This document shows, piece after piece, positions 8,770 through 17,244 of a stretch of 64,000 bases of DNA. Position numbers and translations under genes: made by a program. Every line of letters starts with the position of its first letter. The first letter of the stretch is position 1. The notes under the pieces were generated by a model. The model worked only from the letters and a program-made list of their open reading frames with translations, did no database searches and was not told where the DNA came from. The stretch is from Pseudomonadota bacterium (GTDB taxonomy: Bacteria > Pseudomonadota > Alphaproteobacteria > Rhizobiales > Beijerinckiaceae). The stretch spans positions 1-64,000 of the forward strand of contig JAEXGT010000094.1 of NCBI GenBank assembly GCA_023450615.1, written 5' to 3'.

Positions 8770-10257
8770 ATGTCTTCCAGGTCTGAGACGTGGCAGGTCA
8801 CCCCCAAACAGGTGAACCTCGACCTCGACGGCGATACCCTGCGTGAAGAATGCGGTGTCTTCGGCATCTACGGTCATCCGGATGCCGCTGCGATCACCGC
8901 CCTGGGGCTCCATGCCCTCCAGCACCGCGGCCAGGAAGCGGCGGGCATCGTCTCCTTCAATGGCGACGTCTTCCACTCCGAGCGGAAGCTCGGCCTCGTG
9001 GGCGACAGCTTCTCCGACCGGGCGACTATTGAGCGCCTCGAAGGCCTCTCCGCCATCGGCCATGTGCGCTACTCGACCACCGGCGCGACCGTGCTGCGCA
9101 ACGTGCAGCCCCTCTTCGCAGAACTCGACGGCGGCGGCTTCGCCGTGGCCCATAACGGCAATTTGACCAACGGCCTCACCCTTCGGCGCAATCTCATCCG
9201 CGAGGGCGCGATCTGCCAGTCCACCACGGACACGGAGGTGATCGTCCACCTGGTCGCCCGCAGCCGCAAGGACAAGGTCGTCGACCGTTTCGTGGAGGCG
9301 ATCCAGAAGATCGAGGGCGCTTATGCTCTCGTCGCTCTTACCAACAAGAAGCTGATCGGCGCCCGCGATCCCATGGGCATCCGCCCGCTCGTGCTCGGCG
9401 AGCTCGATGGCCGCTACATCCTCACCTCCGAAACCTGCGCCCTCGACATCATCGGTGCCCGCTTCATCCGCGACATCGAGAACGGGGAGTGCGTGGTGAT
9501 CTCGGACGAGGGCGTCGAATCCTTCCGTTTCGCCGACAAGGTGCCGCCCCGCCCCTGCATCTTCGAATATATCTATTTCGCCCGCCCCGATTCCATCGTG
9601 AACGGACGCAGCGTCTATGAAGTGCGCAAGGGCATGGGCCGCGAGCTTGCGGCGGAAGCGCCCGCCAATGCCGACGTGGTGATCCCGGTGCCGGATTCCG
9701 GCGTTCCGGCGGCACTCGGCTTCGCGCAGAGCTGCGGCCTGCCCTATGAGCTCGGCATCATCCGCAACCATTACGTGGGCCGCACCTTCATTCAGCCGAC
9801 GCAATCCGTGCGCGAACTCGGCGTGCGCATGAAGCATTCGGCGAACCGCGCGGCCATCGAGGGCAAGCGCATCGTGCTCGTGGACGACAGCCTCGTGCGC
9901 GGCACCACCTCGGTGAAGATCGTGCGCATGATGCGCGAGGCCGGCGCGAAAGAAGTTCACTTCCGCATCGCCAGCCCGCCGATCACGCATCCCGACTTCT
10001 ACGGCATCGACACGCCGGAGAAGGAGAAGCTGCTCGCGGCCACTCACAGCCTGGAGCAGATGCGCGCATATATCGGCGCGGACAGCCTCGCCTTCCTGTC
10101 CATCGACGGCATCTACCGCGCCATGGGCGAAAAAGGCCGCAACCCGGCCCAGCCGCAATTCACCGACCATTGCTTCACAGGCGATTATCCGACGGCGCTG
10201 ACGGATCTCTCCGTCGCCACGCCGCGCCGTCTCGCCCTGCTGGCCGAAGCCGACTAA
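8770..10257 (+). CDS. purF: amidophosphoribosyltransferase
   Basis: Catalyses the first committed step of purine synthesis: PRPP plus glutamine to 5-phosphoribosylamine. The Ntn-type glutaminase domain begins at the catalytic cysteine in EECGVFGIYG (Cys28 of this start), implying a cleaved propeptide as in the Bacillus-type enzyme. The PRPP-binding loop (VLVDDSLVRGTTS) lies near residue 375. Three adjacent in-frame ATGs occur at 8764, 8767 and 8770; I prefer 8770, which gives a 7-nt spacing to AAGGA. The product is about 495 aa, normal for the family. It sits between cvpA and an SDR gene only 9 nt away. Confidence 0.96.
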   Translation: MSSRSETWQVTPKQVNLDLDGDTLREECGVFGIYGHPDAAAITALGLHALQHRGQEAAGIVSFNGDVFHSERKLGLVGDSFSDRATIERLEGLSAIGHVRYSTTGATVLRNVQPLFAELDGGGFAVAHNGNLTNGLTLRRNLIREGAICQSTTDTEVIVHLVARSRKDKVVDRFVEAIQKIEGAYALVALTNKKLIGARDPMGIRPLVLGELDGRYILTSETCALDIIGARFIRDIENGECVVISDEGVESFRFADKVPPRPCIFEYIYFARPDSIVNGRSVYEVRKGMGRELAAEAPANADVVIPVPDSGVPAALGFAQSCGLPYELGIIRNHYVGRTFIQPTQSVRELGVRMKHSANRAAIEGKRIVLVDDSLVRGTTSVKIVRMMREAGAKEVHFRIASPPITHPDFYGIDTPEKEKLLAATHSLEQMRAYIGADSLAFLSIDGIYRAMGEKGRNPAQPQFTDHCFTGDYPTALTDLSVATPRRLALLAEAD

Positions 10258-10266
10258 GGATTGTTC

Positions 10267-11010
10267 ATGGACAAGCCCCTTCTCAACCGCGTTGCGGTCG
10301 TCACCGGCGCATCGCGCGGCATCGGTCGCGCGGCAGCTCTCGCTCTTGCCGAGGCCGGCGCGCACATCATCGCCCTCGCCCGCACGCAAGGCGCGCTCGA
10401 GAGCCTCGACGACGAGATCCGCGCCAAGGGCTCGTCCGCTACTCTCGTGCCGGTGAACCTGAAGGACCTGGACGCCATCGACCGTCTGGGCGCTGCGATC
10501 TACGAGCGCTGGGGCAAGCTCGACATCCTCCTCGGCAATGCAGGCCAGCTCGGCGAGCTGGCGCCGATCAACCATATCGACCAGCCGGTTTGGGACGAGG
10601 TGATGACTGTGAACGTCACGGCCAATTACCGCCTGATCCGCTCCTTCGATCCGCTGCTGCGCGCTTCCGACGCCGGACGCGCGATTTTCCTGACCTCAGG
10701 GGCCGCCCATAAGTGCAATGCCTATTGGGGCATGTACTCGATCTCCAAGGCCGCTCTGGAGGCCCTCGTGCGTACCTATGCGGCGGAGACGGTGACGACA
10801 CCGATCAAGGTGATGCTCGTCAGCCCCGGCCCTCTGCGCACCTCCATGCGCAAGGCAGCCATGCCGGGAGAGGATCCGATGACTCTCAAGACGCCCGAGG
10901 ACCTCGCCCCCCACATCGTGAAGCTCGCCATGCCCTCATGGACCGAGACGGGCAAGATCTACGACTTCCCGCAAGGCGGAAAAGTAACGACGCCGCAAAT
11001 GCCGGCTTGA
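10267..11010 (+). CDS. short-chain dehydrogenase/reductase
   Basis: A classical SDR oxidoreductase (247 aa), NAD(P)-dependent. The cofactor motif TGASRGIG lies at residues 14-21, the LGNAGQLG strand near residue 88, and the catalytic YSISK near residue 158. The substrate cannot be told from sequence. ATG 10267 lies 5 nt after AAGGA; a TTG six bases earlier is less likely. It follows purF by 9 nt and is probably in the same transcript, an arrangement seen in other Rhizobiales. An intrinsic terminator follows. Confidence 0.88.
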   Translation: MDKPLLNRVAVVTGASRGIGRAAALALAEAGAHIIALARTQGALESLDDEIRAKGSSATLVPVNLKDLDAIDRLGAAIYERWGKLDILLGNAGQLGELAPINHIDQPVWDEVMTVNVTANYRLIRSFDPLLRASDAGRAIFLTSGAAHKCNAYWGMYSISKAALEALVRTYAAETVTTPIKVMLVSPGPLRTSMRKAAMPGEDPMTLKTPEDLAPHIVKLAMPSWTETGKIYDFPQGGKVTTPQMPA

Positions 11011-11037
11011 AGCGCTCCTTCTCGACCTGTTCATAAG

Positions 11038-11061
11038 GGCGGCCTCAGGGCCGCCTTTTTT
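11038..11061 (+). terminator. intrinsic terminator after the purF-SDR unit
   Basis: A 7-bp stem (GGCGGCC / GGCCGCC) with a 4-nt loop is followed by six T. Confidence 0.85.
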
Positions 11062-11062
11062 C

Positions 11063-11230
11063 GTGTCTGGCTTAGCAAATGACGGTCATCAAAACTCGAT
11101 TGCCGCCAGTTACAAGCAGGGCAAAAAAGCCGAGCCGAAGATCGCCGCCATTCTCGCAGCCGCGTCCCGCATCGGAGAGGTCGCCACCGTTGACGACGGC
11201 AGGACCTTCGCGTTCAGGCGCGTAGCGTAG
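11063..11230 (+). pseudogene. possible coding remnant between SDR and der
   Basis: This 168-nt open frame from a GTG could give 55 residues ending GRTFAFRRVA. The composition (KKAEPKIAAILAAASRIGEV) looks like the C-terminus of a degraded protein rather than random translation, and third-position GC is high. It begins on the preceding terminator, has no ribosome binding site and has no recognised family. It may be a decayed gene end or a chance frame. The rest of the roughly 310-base interval holds only the two flanking terminators. Confidence 0.22.
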
Positions 11231-11263
11231 GCACGCTGTTCTCATCCTGCGGAGAATGAACTC

Positions 11264-11295
11264 GAAACGAAAATGGCCGGGACGAGCCCGGCCAT
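11264..11295 (-). terminator. intrinsic terminator of der
   Basis: On the minus strand a 9-bp perfect stem (ATGGCCGGG / CCCGGCCAT) with a 5-nt loop is followed by TTTCGTTT, 28 nt after the der stop codon. Confidence 0.82.
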
Positions 11296-11322
11296 GCTGC
11301 GATAGACAATGTCGGAAGCGCC

Positions 11323-12669
11323 CTACCCGCGCTTATCCTTGTCGTACGGGTTCGTTCCCATGCGCAGCGACACGCGGATCGGCACGCCGGGCAAGTCGAA
11401 CGCCTCACGGATGTTGTTGACGAGGTAGCGCGTGTAGCTCTTCGGCAGGGCGTCGAGCTGGTTGCCGAAGACGGCGAATGTCGGCGGACGCGACTTCACC
11501 TGGGTCATGTAGCGGATCTTGATGCGCCGGCCTGAAACGGCGGGCGGCGGGTTGGCGTCGATTGCTTCCTGAAGCCATTGGTTGAGCTTCGCGGTCGAAA
11601 TGCGCCGGTTCCAGGTTTCATAGACCTGATACACCGCCTTCATGAGCGGATCGATACCGCTTCCGGCAAGACCCGACAGCGGCACCACGGGCGCGCCCTT
11701 CACCTGCGGCAGCAGGCGGGCAGCCTTTTCCTTCAGCTCGGCCAGAAGGCCCTTCTGGTCGGCCACAAGGTCCCATTTGTTGAGCCCGATCACGAGGGCT
11801 CGGCCCTCCTGCTCGACCAGATCGACGATGGAAAGATCCTGCTTCTCGAAGGGGATCGTGGCATCGAGCAGCACCACCACCACTTCGGCGAAGCGCACGG
11901 CACGCAGGGCATCGGCGACGGAGAGCTTTTCGAGCTTGTCCTCGACGCGGGCGCGCTTGCGCAGGCCTGCCGTATCGAAGAGCTTGACGTTCTTTCCGCG
12001 CCATTCCCAATCGAGGGAGATGGAATCGCGGGTGATGCCGGCCTCAGGGCCCGTAAGCAGGCGATCCTCGCCCACCATGCGATTGATCAGAGTGGACTTG
12101 CCCGCATTCGGGCGTCCCACGATGGCAACCTGGAGCGGCTTGTTCGGATCGTCCTCTTCCTCCTCGTCGCCGGGCTCCGGGAAGTAAGGCATCAAAGCCT
12201 CGAAGAGGTCGGCCATTCCCTCGCCGTGCTCGGCGGAGAGCGGAACCGGCTCGCCGAGGCCGAGCGAGAAAGCGTCGTAGGCGCCGGCCATACCGGTAGC
12301 GCCCTCTGCCTTGTTGGCGATGAGGATCACGGGCTTGCCGGAGCGGCGAACCATCTCCGCGAAAGGACGGTCAGCTGGAAGGATGCCGGCACGGGCGTCG
12401 ATCACGAAAAGGATGATGTCGGCGTCCTCGATGGCCGCTTCCGTCTGCGCACGCATACGGCCGAGCAGCGATTCTTCCGTCGCTTCCTCCAGACCGGCGG
12501 TGTCGATGATGCGGAAGTCCAGGTCGCCAAGACGCGCCTCGCCTTCACGACGGTCGCGGGTCACGCCCGGGCGGTCGTCCACGAGGGCGAGCTTTTTGCC
12601 GACGAGACGGTTGAAGAGAGTCGACTTGCCGACATTCGGCCGCCCGACAATGGTGACGGTAGGCGTCAT
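11323..12669 (-). CDS. der: ribosome assembly GTPase Der (EngA)
   Basis: Essential tandem-domain GTPase needed for 50S subunit maturation (448 aa). Two G domains are evident: GRPNVGKS near residue 8 and GRPNAGKS near residue 187, each with its DTAGL and NKxD motifs (NKAE-type NKAEG in the first, NKWD in the second). A C-terminal KH-like domain follows, ending in the basic tail YDKDKRG. It lies 18 nt downstream of the YfgM-like gene in the same orientation, and this pairing is conserved in many proteobacteria. Confidence 0.97.
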   Translation of the reverse strand: MTPTVTIVGRPNVGKSTLFNRLVGKKLALVDDRPGVTRDRREGEARLGDLDFRIIDTAGLEEATEESLLGRMRAQTEAAIEDADIILFVIDARAGILPADRPFAEMVRRSGKPVILIANKAEGATGMAGAYDAFSLGLGEPVPLSAEHGEGMADLFEALMPYFPEPGDEEEEDDPNKPLQVAIVGRPNAGKSTLINRMVGEDRLLTGPEAGITRDSISLDWEWRGKNVKLFDTAGLRKRARVEDKLEKLSVADALRAVRFAEVVVVLLDATIPFEKQDLSIVDLVEQEGRALVIGLNKWDLVADQKGLLAELKEKAARLLPQVKGAPVVPLSGLAGSGIDPLMKAVYQVYETWNRRISTAKLNQWLQEAIDANPPPAVSGRRIKIRYMTQVKSRPPTFAVFGNQLDALPKSYTRYLVNNIREAFDLPGVPIRVSLRMGTNPYDKDKRG

Positions 12670-12687
12670 GTCTTTGGTGCTCCGCCT

Positions 12688-13371
12688 TTACTGAGTGACT
12701 TGAACGGGTCCGCCCGCCACGAGAGCGGTATAGATGGCAAGCCGCTGCCGCAGGGCCGGAGGCGTTTCACGGTCAGCCGCGATCTGGTCGAACCAGCGCC
12801 CGGCATAATCCATGTCGCCTGCCTTAAGGCCGGAAAGGCCAAGGAGTTCCCGAGCCGAGTGACGCCACGCATTGGCGGGCGCGGCCATGGGTTCGAGGAC
12901 TTGGCGGATCTGCGCCGGCTCGGCCGTATCGAGGCGCAGCCATGCGGCGCGCAGACGGGCCAGATCCTTCCAGAGAGGCGCCACGCCGGCATCGTTCGCC
13001 AGCGCATCATAAGCGGCAGCCCCGGCTTCCGCGTTCTGCTGGCCGCGTTCAGCGGCAAGGCGGAAGCGGGCGAGCAGGCTATAGCCAGTGTCGCCTTCCT
13101 TCGCGAGGGCCTCAAGAGCGGCGTCCGCTTCCTGGGCCTTGTTCTCGTTCGAAAGCTTCACAGCGTCCTCGAAGCGCATAGCGGCCGCCTGCGCGCGGGT
13201 TTCCTGCATATGCTCCCAGTAACGCCAGCCGCCGACGCCGCCGACCACAAGAACAACCACGGCAATGATGAGGCCGCTATAGCGCTGCCAGACCTTCGCC
13301 AATTGGTCGCGGCGGTATTCCTCATCGACTTCGCGGATGAACTCATCGTTCCGGTTCGTGGCCATCGTCAC
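12688..13371 (-). CDS. YfgM-like membrane-anchored TPR protein
   Basis: A 227-aa protein with an N-terminal cytoplasmic segment rich in charge (EFIREVDEEYRRDQL), one membrane helix (about residues 33-52, LIIAVVVLVVGGVGGW) and a tetratricopeptide-like helical domain. This architecture matches the YfgM/ancillary SecYEG translocon family, whose E. coli member associates with SecYEG and periplasmic chaperones. The first start is GTG 13371; ATG 13365 two codons later is equally possible. The gene probably forms an operon with der. Confidence 0.8.
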   Translation of the reverse strand: MTMATNRNDEFIREVDEEYRRDQLAKVWQRYSGLIIAVVVLVVGGVGGWRYWEHMQETRAQAAAMRFEDAVKLSNENKAQEADAALEALAKEGDTGYSLLARFRLAAERGQQNAEAGAAAYDALANDAGVAPLWKDLARLRAAWLRLDTAEPAQIRQVLEPMAAPANAWRHSARELLGLSGLKAGDMDYAGRWFDQIAADRETPPALRQRLAIYTALVAGGPVQVTQ

Positions 13372-13447
13372 TCATGCGGCCCAGAGAGCCGCCTCCTTCA
13401 ATAGAAGTGGGTCGCCTAGCATACCCCCCCGCTCAAGGCGAGAGGTT

Positions 13448-14044
13448 TCACGCGTTTGTGGGCAGCACGGGCACTCCGATCAGCAGCGGATGAAGCCAGA
13501 TCGCGAAAGCCACATAGACACCGGTGCCGATGACGACCGCCAGGATGTCGTTGCGCCAGCCCGCAGGTGCGGCGGTGCCGCCATGCTGGGCGGCCACGTC
13601 CCGCCTTTTGGCGCTGATACGGGCCATCACCGCCCAGGCCAGAACCGAGCCGAAGAGCAGGATCGAGCCGAGGTCGCCGTTGGCGATGAGGTGCGCGAAG
13701 GCCCAGATCTTCACCCCCGCCAGCATGGGATGCTTCAGCCGGCGCTTGATATGGCCCGGGAGGTAGGCCGCCACGAAGCAGATGAAGGCGATCAGAACCA
13801 GGAGAAGGGCCAGATGCCGTGTCCAGACAGGCGGGTCCCAGACGGGAATGTAGCCGTTGGCCCGATACTGCCCATAGCCGATGGAAACCAAGACGATTCC
13901 GGCAAGCGACAGAAGCGAATAGATCCCTTTAAAGGGCCCCTCGCCGATGCGCCCTATGATGGCTGCGCGCGGCCCGCGCGCCATGCTGAAGGAATGGGTG
14001 CCGAGAAACAGGATCAGGCCGAGTATCAGCAAAGTCACATTCAT
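13448..14044 (-). CDS. NnrU family membrane protein
   Basis: A 198-aa integral membrane protein with about five to six hydrophobic segments. Family features include LGTHSFSMARG near residue 14, GPFKGIYSLLSLAG and HPMLAGVKIWAFAHLIANGD near residue 105. NnrU was first described with nitric-oxide and nitrite reductase genes, but many members, as here, lie away from denitrification genes; a relation to NnrU/isoprenylcysteine-methyltransferase-like membrane enzymes is plausible. It stands alone, 76 nt from the divergent-free start of the YfgM-like gene. Confidence 0.82.
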   Translation of the reverse strand: MNVTLLILGLILFLGTHSFSMARGPRAAIIGRIGEGPFKGIYSLLSLAGIVLVSIGYGQYRANGYIPVWDPPVWTRHLALLLVLIAFICFVAAYLPGHIKRRLKHPMLAGVKIWAFAHLIANGDLGSILLFGSVLAWAVMARISAKRRDVAAQHGGTAAPAGWRNDILAVVIGTGVYVAFAIWLHPLLIGVPVLPTNA

Positions 14045-14340
14045 TCTCCCGAAGGCGTAGGAAATTATATGTCACCCGATGGCGGAGGCCACCCGCCTCC
14101 TCCCGCAAGGTAATGGCCAAGCGTACCGATATCCCGTGCGGCAAGTTTTCAATTGTCCGCAAGGCTATGGCCCGCCTAAACTTTTAACAACGGGCACACT
14201 TGCAGCACTAAAATTTCCCGGGTACTGACCCAGGCAAACGTCGCTATAGACTAAGGGCGGCATGGCGAAACGGGTGGAAACCCTGTAGCTACGCCGATTG
14301 AAATCCAACCATAAACCGTTCTTCAAGGGGGAGGCAGAAG
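14045..14340. other. intergenic region upstream of the TRAP genes
   Basis: About 296 bases between the divergent NnrU-like gene and dctQ. It must hold promoters for both. I see a TATAGA element near 14250 but no clear partner, no operator-like palindrome and no EcfG pattern. A strong AGGGGGAGG ribosome binding site lies at its right end. Confidence 0.4.
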
Positions 14341-14964
14341 GTGACCGCGCTCATCAAGCTTTCTCGTGTCATTGACGCGATCAATGAACGCATCGGCAAG
14401 ATCGCGGCCTGGGCCATCGTGGTGGCCATTCTGGTCTCTGCCATCAATGCGATCATCCGCCGTTTCTTCGGTGTATCGTCCAACGCCTGGCTCGAGCTGC
14501 AATGGTATCTGTTCGGTGCCGTGTTCATGCTCTGCGCTGCCTGGACGCTCAAGGCGAACGAGCATATCCGCATCGATATCCTGTCCAACAAGCTCTCGAA
14601 GCGGGCCCGCGACGCCGTGGATGTGTTCGGGCACGTCTTCTTCCTGTTCCCCTTCGTGGCGCTGATGCTTTACCTCTGCGTCCCCTACTTCCTGAAGTCC
14701 TTTGAATCCGGCGAGGTTTCCTCCAATGCCGGCGGCCTTCTGATCTGGCCCGCCAAGGGTCTCATTCTCCTGGGCTTCATCTCCATGACGTTCCAGTGGC
14801 TGAGCGAGCTGATCAAGCGCGTCGCCATCATGAACGGCCAACTCGCGGACGAGGAGGCGGGCGGACACAGCGTCGAAGCGGAAGCGGAGCGCCTCATTCA
14901 GGAAATCGGCACCGTCAACACCCCTGGCACGGGCGGCACGCCCCCTGGCGACGGCGTCAGCTGA
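14341..14964 (+). CDS. TRAP transporter small permease (DctQ)
   Basis: The four-helix small membrane subunit (207 aa) of a tripartite ATP-independent periplasmic transporter. Hydrophobic segments lie near residues 20-37, 55-70, 98-117 and 137-155, with the DctQ-like IRRFFGVSSNAWLELQWYLFG motif between helices 1 and 2. GTG is the start, 7 nt after GGGGGAGG. It is followed 40 nt later by the large permease. The gene for the periplasmic binding subunit is not beside it, so the substrate cannot be inferred. Confidence 0.9.
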   Translation: MTALIKLSRVIDAINERIGKIAAWAIVVAILVSAINAIIRRFFGVSSNAWLELQWYLFGAVFMLCAAWTLKANEHIRIDILSNKLSKRARDAVDVFGHVFFLFPFVALMLYLCVPYFLKSFESGEVSSNAGGLLIWPAKGLILLGFISMTFQWLSELIKRVAIMNGQLADEEAGGHSVEAEAERLIQEIGTVNTPGTGGTPPGDGVS

Positions 14965-15004
14965 TCGTCGCGGCGCCTGTCCAAGTTTTTCGGAGTCTCC
15001 TTCA

Positions 15005-16891
15005 ATGGCTGCATTGATTGCCCAGAACCTCGCGCCGATCATGTTCGCGGCGCTGGTGGTATTCCTTCTCCTCGGCTACCCCGTCGCCTTCGCCCTGGCG
15101 GCGAACGGCCTTTTGTTCTTCTTCATCGCCGTGGAGCTGGCGCCGCTCGCTCCCGAAACCATCACCCTGTCCTGGCCGCTGCTGCAGGCCCTGCCCGACC
15201 GCGTCTTCGGCACCATGTCGAACGAGGTGTTGCTGGCGGTCCCGTTCTTCACCTTCATGGGATTGGTGCTGGAGCGATCGGGCATGGCGGAAGACCTGCT
15301 CGACACCATCGGCCAGCTCTTCGGCCCCGTGCGCGGCGGTCTTGCCTATGCGGTGATCTTCGTGGGTGCGCTGCTTGCCGCCACCACCGGCGTCGTGGCG
15401 GCCTCGGTGATCTCCATGGGCCTGATCTCCCTGCCGATCATGCTGCGCTACGGCTATGACCGCCGTCTCGCCTCCGGTGTGATCGCGGCCTCGGGTACGC
15501 TCGCCCAGATCATCCCGCCCTCACTCGTCCTCATCGTCATGGCCGACCAGCTCGGCCGCTCGGTGGGCGACATGTACGAGGGCGCGTTCCTGCCCGGCCT
15601 GATCCTGACCGGCCTCTATGCCGCCTACATCATGCTGATGTCGATCCTCTATCCGAAGTCGGCACCCGGTCTTCCGCCCGAAGCCATCGGCTACCGCGAG
15701 CCAAGCGGCGCGCGCGGCGTCTGGCAGCTCGGCGTCCTGGTCGTGTTCTCGGGCCTCGTCGGCTACTACGTGCTGTCGCAGACCGGCACCAAGGCCGGCG
15801 CGGACTTCGTCATCCTCACGATCTGCGCCGCCACCGTGGTGGCCCTGATCTGCGCCCTCATGAACAAGATGCTCGGCGCAAAGCGCATCGCAATCTCGGC
15901 GATTCTCGTCGCTCTGCTGGTGGGCGCGTATTACGTGCTCCACACCCAGGGACATGAGGGCTTCGCGCTTACCATGGAAATGGTGCTTGCAGGTGCGATC
16001 TACGCGCTTCTCGTCGGCCTGATCGAGCGCTTTACCGGCCTTCGCCTCATGTCGAACATGGCGCAGCAGGTCACCTTCGTCATGGTGCCGCCACTCCTGC
16101 TCATCTTCCTCGTGCTCGGCACCATCTTCATCGGCTTGGCGACCCCGACCGAAGGCGGCGCCATGGGCGCACTGGGCGCGGTGATCCTGGCTGCCATCAA
16201 GCGCAAGCTCGACAACAACCCGTCCCGCTTCAACTGGACCCTGGTCCGGCAGGCGACCGAAGCGACCGCGAAGCTCTCGGCCTTCGTGCTGTTCATCCTG
16301 ATCGGCGCTCGCGTGTTCTCGCTGACCTTCTACGGCGTGAACGGACACATCTGGGTCGAGCACCTGCTCACCTCGCTGCCCGGTGGCCAAGTCGGCTTCC
16401 TGGTGGTCGTGAACCTGCTGGTGTTCCTGCTGGCCTTCTTCCTCGACTATTTCGAGCTGGCCTTCATCATCATCCCGCTTCTCGGGCCCGCTGCCGATAA
16501 ACTCGGCATCGACCTGATCTGGTTCGGCGTGATCCTGGCTGTGAACATGCAGACCTCGTTCATGCACCCACCCTTCGGCTTCGCCCTGTTCTTCCTGCGC
16601 TCGGTGGCCCCCAAGGTGCCGTATATCGACAAGATCACGGGCAAGAAGATGGAGCCGGTCACCACGGGCCAGATCTATTGGGGCGCGGTTCCCTTCGTGG
16701 TCATCCAGCTGATCATGGTCGGTATCGTGATCATGTTCCCGCAGATCGTGATGCACTACAAATCCGCGGGCCCGGTGGTCGATCCGGCTGCAGTCCAGCA
16801 GAAGCTCGACCAGCTGCTCGTTCCCGGCCTCGGCACGGATCCGGGCGGCCTCCCTGGCCTGAACTTCGACGAGCCGCCGAAGATCCAGTAA
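15005..16891 (+). CDS. TRAP transporter large permease (DctM)
   Basis: The ion-coupled transport subunit (628 aa), with more than 12 membrane segments. DctM features include EVLLAVPFFTFMGLVLERSG, GAxxAATTGVVAASV and QIIPPSLVLIVMADQLG in the N-half and LATPTEGGAMGALGA in the C-half. It is longer than the common 430-aa DctM because of an insertion of extra hydrophobic segments between about residues 225 and 345, a form known from subfamilies with large permeases. It works with the upstream DctQ; no DctP is nearby. A terminator follows. Confidence 0.92.
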   Translation: MAALIAQNLAPIMFAALVVFLLLGYPVAFALAANGLLFFFIAVELAPLAPETITLSWPLLQALPDRVFGTMSNEVLLAVPFFTFMGLVLERSGMAEDLLDTIGQLFGPVRGGLAYAVIFVGALLAATTGVVAASVISMGLISLPIMLRYGYDRRLASGVIAASGTLAQIIPPSLVLIVMADQLGRSVGDMYEGAFLPGLILTGLYAAYIMLMSILYPKSAPGLPPEAIGYREPSGARGVWQLGVLVVFSGLVGYYVLSQTGTKAGADFVILTICAATVVALICALMNKMLGAKRIAISAILVALLVGAYYVLHTQGHEGFALTMEMVLAGAIYALLVGLIERFTGLRLMSNMAQQVTFVMVPPLLLIFLVLGTIFIGLATPTEGGAMGALGAVILAAIKRKLDNNPSRFNWTLVRQATEATAKLSAFVLFILIGARVFSLTFYGVNGHIWVEHLLTSLPGGQVGFLVVVNLLVFLLAFFLDYFELAFIIIPLLGPAADKLGIDLIWFGVILAVNMQTSFMHPPFGFALFFLRSVAPKVPYIDKITGKKMEPVTTGQIYWGAVPFVVIQLIMVGIVIMFPQIVMHYKSAGPVVDPAAVQQKLDQLLVPGLGTDPGGLPGLNFDEPPKIQ

Positions 16892-16914
16892 CGGCGGATG
16901 GAGAGATACGAACA

Positions 16915-16945
16915 AGGCGGGCCGCAAAGCCCGCCTTTCTTTTTT
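16915..16945 (+). terminator. intrinsic terminator after dctM
   Basis: An 8-bp stem (AGGCGGGC / GCCCGCCT) with a 6-nt loop is followed by TTCTTTTTT. Confidence 0.85.
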
Positions 16946-17244
16946 AAGGAGCGGCATCCGTATTCTGGAAACACGGCATACGCTTTGTTCCTCCTAAAGT
17001 CCGGCGAGAGAGACCAAGATTCCGCTCGGCACTGGCCCAATGAGCAGCGGCATCACTCGTGATGAGTACGGGTGACGGCAGAGATCTCTGATGAACTAGT
17101 CCCATCGCGCGACTACCTGATCTCCCCCAGGAGGGCCAGTATCTGTCGCCGTGGTTGTCGATGCCCTTGGTACATCTACCAGAGTACCCCGATGCCACGT
17201 TTCCCGGCAGCGAGCACTGCCTTTAGCAGGCAACGGAATGTCCA
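16946..17244. other. intergenic region between dctM and the methyltransferase
   Basis: About 300 bases with no gene, repeat or clear promoter that I can support. Its base composition is somewhat lower in GC than the neighbouring operons, like the methyltransferase gene that follows. Confidence 0.4.

Noticed and set aside
8722..10575. Very long minus-strand open frame opposite purF
   Set aside because: It is the antisense of a well-supported purF; the protein is low complexity (Ala, Val, Asp, His) and typical of GC-rich antisense frames.
15521..16957. Long minus-strand frame opposite dctM
   Set aside because: Histidine, glutamate and arginine-rich antisense shadow of a clear transporter gene.
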